Shown: one piece after another, positions 4,701-6,554 of the stretch
Numbering within the stretch: the stretch's first letter is position 1
How the letters are laid out: every line of letters starts with the position of its first letter
From: an uncultured archaeon
GTDB taxonomy: Archaea; Thermoproteota; Nitrososphaeria; Nitrososphaerales; CALBXV01
Reading direction: 5' to 3'
Assembly (NCBI GenBank): GCA_937890045.1
Contig: CALBXV010000535.1
Span: forward strand, 1-6,554
Length of the DNA: 6,554 bases
Notes under the pieces: generated by a model
The model's input: the letters and a program-made list of their open reading frames with translations, nothing else
What the model was told of the DNA's origin: nothing
The model's database searches: none
Translations under genes and position numbers: made by a program

Positions 4701-6554
4701 TCACAATTTTACTGGTTCATTTAACTTATCTGGATCAAACCAATCATTTATAAGTGAACAAGTAGTAGTTGGTTCTAATGTAGGAACTGCTGTAGCACAC
4801 GAATCTGCGTCACTTACAGTTCTACTTGGTGATAAGAAAGGTATGATGTTACCATCAGGTTCTTCTGATCCAACTGGAATGACTACTGATTCAAAAGGTA
4901 TGATGTTTTACAATACTGCAGATTCAATTGTAAAAATATATGATGGAGCAGCTTGGATACCAGCAGGTGATATAAATACTAAAAATACTCATTTTTCAAT
5001 GTCTGCAGATATAGATGATGATGGAAATAATAGTACAATAATTTTTAGAATAGATGGTGAAACTGATTCTAATGTAAAATTTAGACTAAAATCAGATAAT
5101 GAACATGAAATGACAGGTTCTTTTAATTTATCTGATAATTTAACTCTCGGTGGTAGAGTATTGGGAGATATGAGAGTTACTGGAGATATAATAGCCGAAA
5201 CCTATATAGTTTCTTCATCGGTAACTTATTTAACTCAAAGTTTTGCAAGTGGTTCACATATATTTGGTGATACATTAGATGATAGACATGAATTTACAGG
5301 TAGTTTAAGTGTAACTGGGTCAGCAGTTATATCAGGCTCAACTTTAAAAGTAAACACACCATTAACTTCATCAACCGCAATATACAGTAATAATATGCAA
5401 ACTGGTTATCCAACATCCAATACTTGGGATAATGGATTAAGTGGTAGTTATTTTCAGAATTTTGATAATACCACTCATGTGAGTGAAATTTTAAGATTTA
5501 TGTCTGGTATATTAAGTCATTCTTTAGATGTATCAGATACAGTACCAAATAACAAGTATTATAATAGTATTGATACAAATGAGAATAGTTTAGGTTCAAC
5601 AGATTCAATTAATGGTTATTTACCAACAAATTATACTTCTGTAAGTAACACAACTTTAAATTATTTGGTTCACAAAGGATGGACGAGTGTTGGGGCCACA
5701 ATTTTTAGTGGTATTTCAGTATATCACGATAATGGTAGAACACATTATGTAGATTTTGATTCTAATTCTGCAGGTTCATCACAAGCATCTTCATCAGTTG
5801 ATTCAGAATTGTTTGGGTTGGGTTCATTATCAAGTGGAAATGCAAATACATTTGGAATTAGAATAGTGGCAACACAATCTTTTAGTGATATTTCATCAAA
5901 TACATCACCAGATGAGTCGTCTAATAAATTTACCACACAATCTTATTATGATGAAACTCTGACAAGTTTTGGAACAACTAATGGTGTGGAGTTGGCAAAA
6001 ATGAACACGGTAAACCCAGCAGTTATACCAGCAGCATACCAAGATGGAAAATTTGAGAATGTTGGTGGAATTTCTACAATGAGTGGTTCTCTATCAAGAA
6101 AATGGCATGCTACTTCGGGTAGTTTTACAAGTGTATCTTCAAGTGGTTATTATAGATACCATGATTTGGCAGTAGGGATTAAGAGTGGTTCTCAATCAGT
6201 ATATACTTTTAAAAGTGGAACTGCAAAAAATAGATTTTGGGCACCAATAGACCAAATAGATTCAGATATTGGAACTAATTCATTGGCAGATGTTGGTACA
6301 ACTCATAAAGCATTAACTGCAACCTCAAGAAGTTTGAGTGGTGTTCCTTATTTGATAGATTCTACATTTGAAGTATCTACAAAGATTACAGGATTGTTTA
6401 ATCCAATGTATCCATCCACAACCACATTAGTGGATATGGCCGCATCATCAGTTGGAACTGGAACGGCAGGTGGTAGTGTTTCAATAACAGGTGATACAAT
6501 TTCTACAAGTGGTGGAACGGTACAAACAAGTGGTAAATTATTTCAAAGTGATGG
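4672..6554 (+). CDS. Large tail-fibre-like protein, 5' part (runs off the window)
   Basis: Open for 627 codons plus two bases without a stop to the window end, starting MALLHSRQIDHNFTGSFNLS. That N-terminus matches the MALLHSRQ opening I know from marine phage structural proteins. ATG 4672 is the first in-frame start after TAA 4657. A motif H-x-[F/M]-T-G-S-[F/L] occurs three times (residues 11-17, 145-151, 206-212), each followed by beta-type repeats. KGMMFYNT (75-82) with VKIYDGAAWIPAG (87-99) is a common fibre segment. GDMRVTGDIIAE (165-176) leads into SSSVTYLTQSF (181-191) and FGDTLDDRHEFTGS (198-211), again typical of marine T4-like fibres. The rest is Ser/Thr/Gly/Asn-rich, with SRSLSGVPYLIDSTFEV and ITGLFNPMYP near the end. 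No signal peptide, membrane helix or chaperone domain is visible in the part present. It probably makes part of a long fibre or appendage that contacts the host. The exact position in the virion is unknown. Confidence 0.93.
   Translation, partial: MALLHSRQIDHNFTGSFNLSGSNQSFISEQVVVGSNVGTAVAHESASLTVLLGDKKGMMLPSGSSDPTGMTTDSKGMMFYNTADSIVKIYDGAAWIPAGDINTKNTHFSMSADIDDDGNNSTIIFRIDGETDSNVKFRLKSDNEHEMTGSFNLSDNLTLGGRVLGDMRVTGDIIAETYIVSSSVTYLTQSFASGSHIFGDTLDDRHEFTGSLSVTGSAVISGSTLKVNTPLTSSTAIYSNNMQTGYPTSNTWDNGLSGSYFQNFDNTTHVSEILRFMSGILSHSLDVSDTVPNNKYYNSIDTNENSLGSTDSINGYLPTNYTSVSNTTLNYLVHKGWTSVGATIFSGISVYHDNGRTHYVDFDSNSAGSSQASSSVDSELFGLGSLSSGNANTFGIRIVATQSFSDISSNTSPDESSNKFTTQSYYDETLTSFGTTNGVELAKMNTVNPAVIPAAYQDGKFENVGGISTMSGSLSRKWHATSGSFTSVSSSGYYRYHDLAVGIKSGSQSVYTFKSGTAKNRFWAPIDQIDSDIGTNSLADVGTTHKALTATSRSLSGVPYLIDSTFEVSTKITGLFNPMYPSTTTLVDMAASSVGTGTAGGSVSITGDTISTSGGTVQTSGKLFQSD

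Noticed and set aside
5745..5936. Minus-strand 63-codon open frame
   Set aside because: It is a shadow of the large fibre gene. Its Asp/Asn/Ser-rich composition is the antisense of fibre Ser/Thr codons.

Overview
The window is AT-rich (about two thirds A+T by eye) and looks like part of the virion-structure region of a contractile-tailed, T4-like virus, most likely marine. The main evidence is a protein with the sequence pattern of T4 gp15 (tail terminator / proximal sheath stabiliser). A small neck-like protein lies just before it, as gp14 lies before gp15 in T4. After it come Ser/Thr/Gly-rich fibre-type proteins with motifs typical of marine T4-like phages. The host cannot be read from the sequence; a low-GC marine bacterium is a reasonable guess. 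No tRNA, rRNA, CRISPR array or insertion sequence was seen.

Layout. Positions 1-75 are the 3' end of an upstream gene. Positions 80-3475 hold four tightly packed plus-strand structural genes: neck protein, gp15-like tail terminator with a long C-terminal extension, a small unrecognised structural protein, and a fibre-type protein. The last three junctions are stop/start overlaps (TAGTG, ATGA, TAATG), so they probably share one transcript with coupled translation. Positions 3476-4671 interrupt this late cluster. Two small minus-strand genes (118 and 50 codons) each follow a sigma70-type promoter, and the two promoters are near-copies of each other (TTGACT, 18 bp, TATATT, with an A-tract upstream). 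The second has a structured leader of about 140 nt and a strong intrinsic terminator. A plus-strand remnant of a homing-endonuclease-type DNA-binding protein (zinc ribbon plus NUMOD3-like helices) follows. Positions 4672-6554 are the first 627 codons of a large tail-fibre-like gene that runs off the window. The endonuclease-like frame ends 29 nt inside this gene.

How it fits together. The plus-strand genes would be made late, for tail completion (gp15-like), neck assembly and host-contact fibres. The minus-strand pair looks like an accessory 'moron' cassette with its own host-polymerase promoters, probably expressed early or independently. A TATAAATA late-promoter-like box sits exactly at the tail-to-tail junction between the two blocks. 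If active, it would transcribe antisense through both minus-strand genes into the big fibre gene. The most interesting parts are this cassette (paired promoters, structured leader, palindrome) and a repeated C-terminal 'ING ... D-D/G-E/V-I/V' module that closes three consecutive structural proteins.
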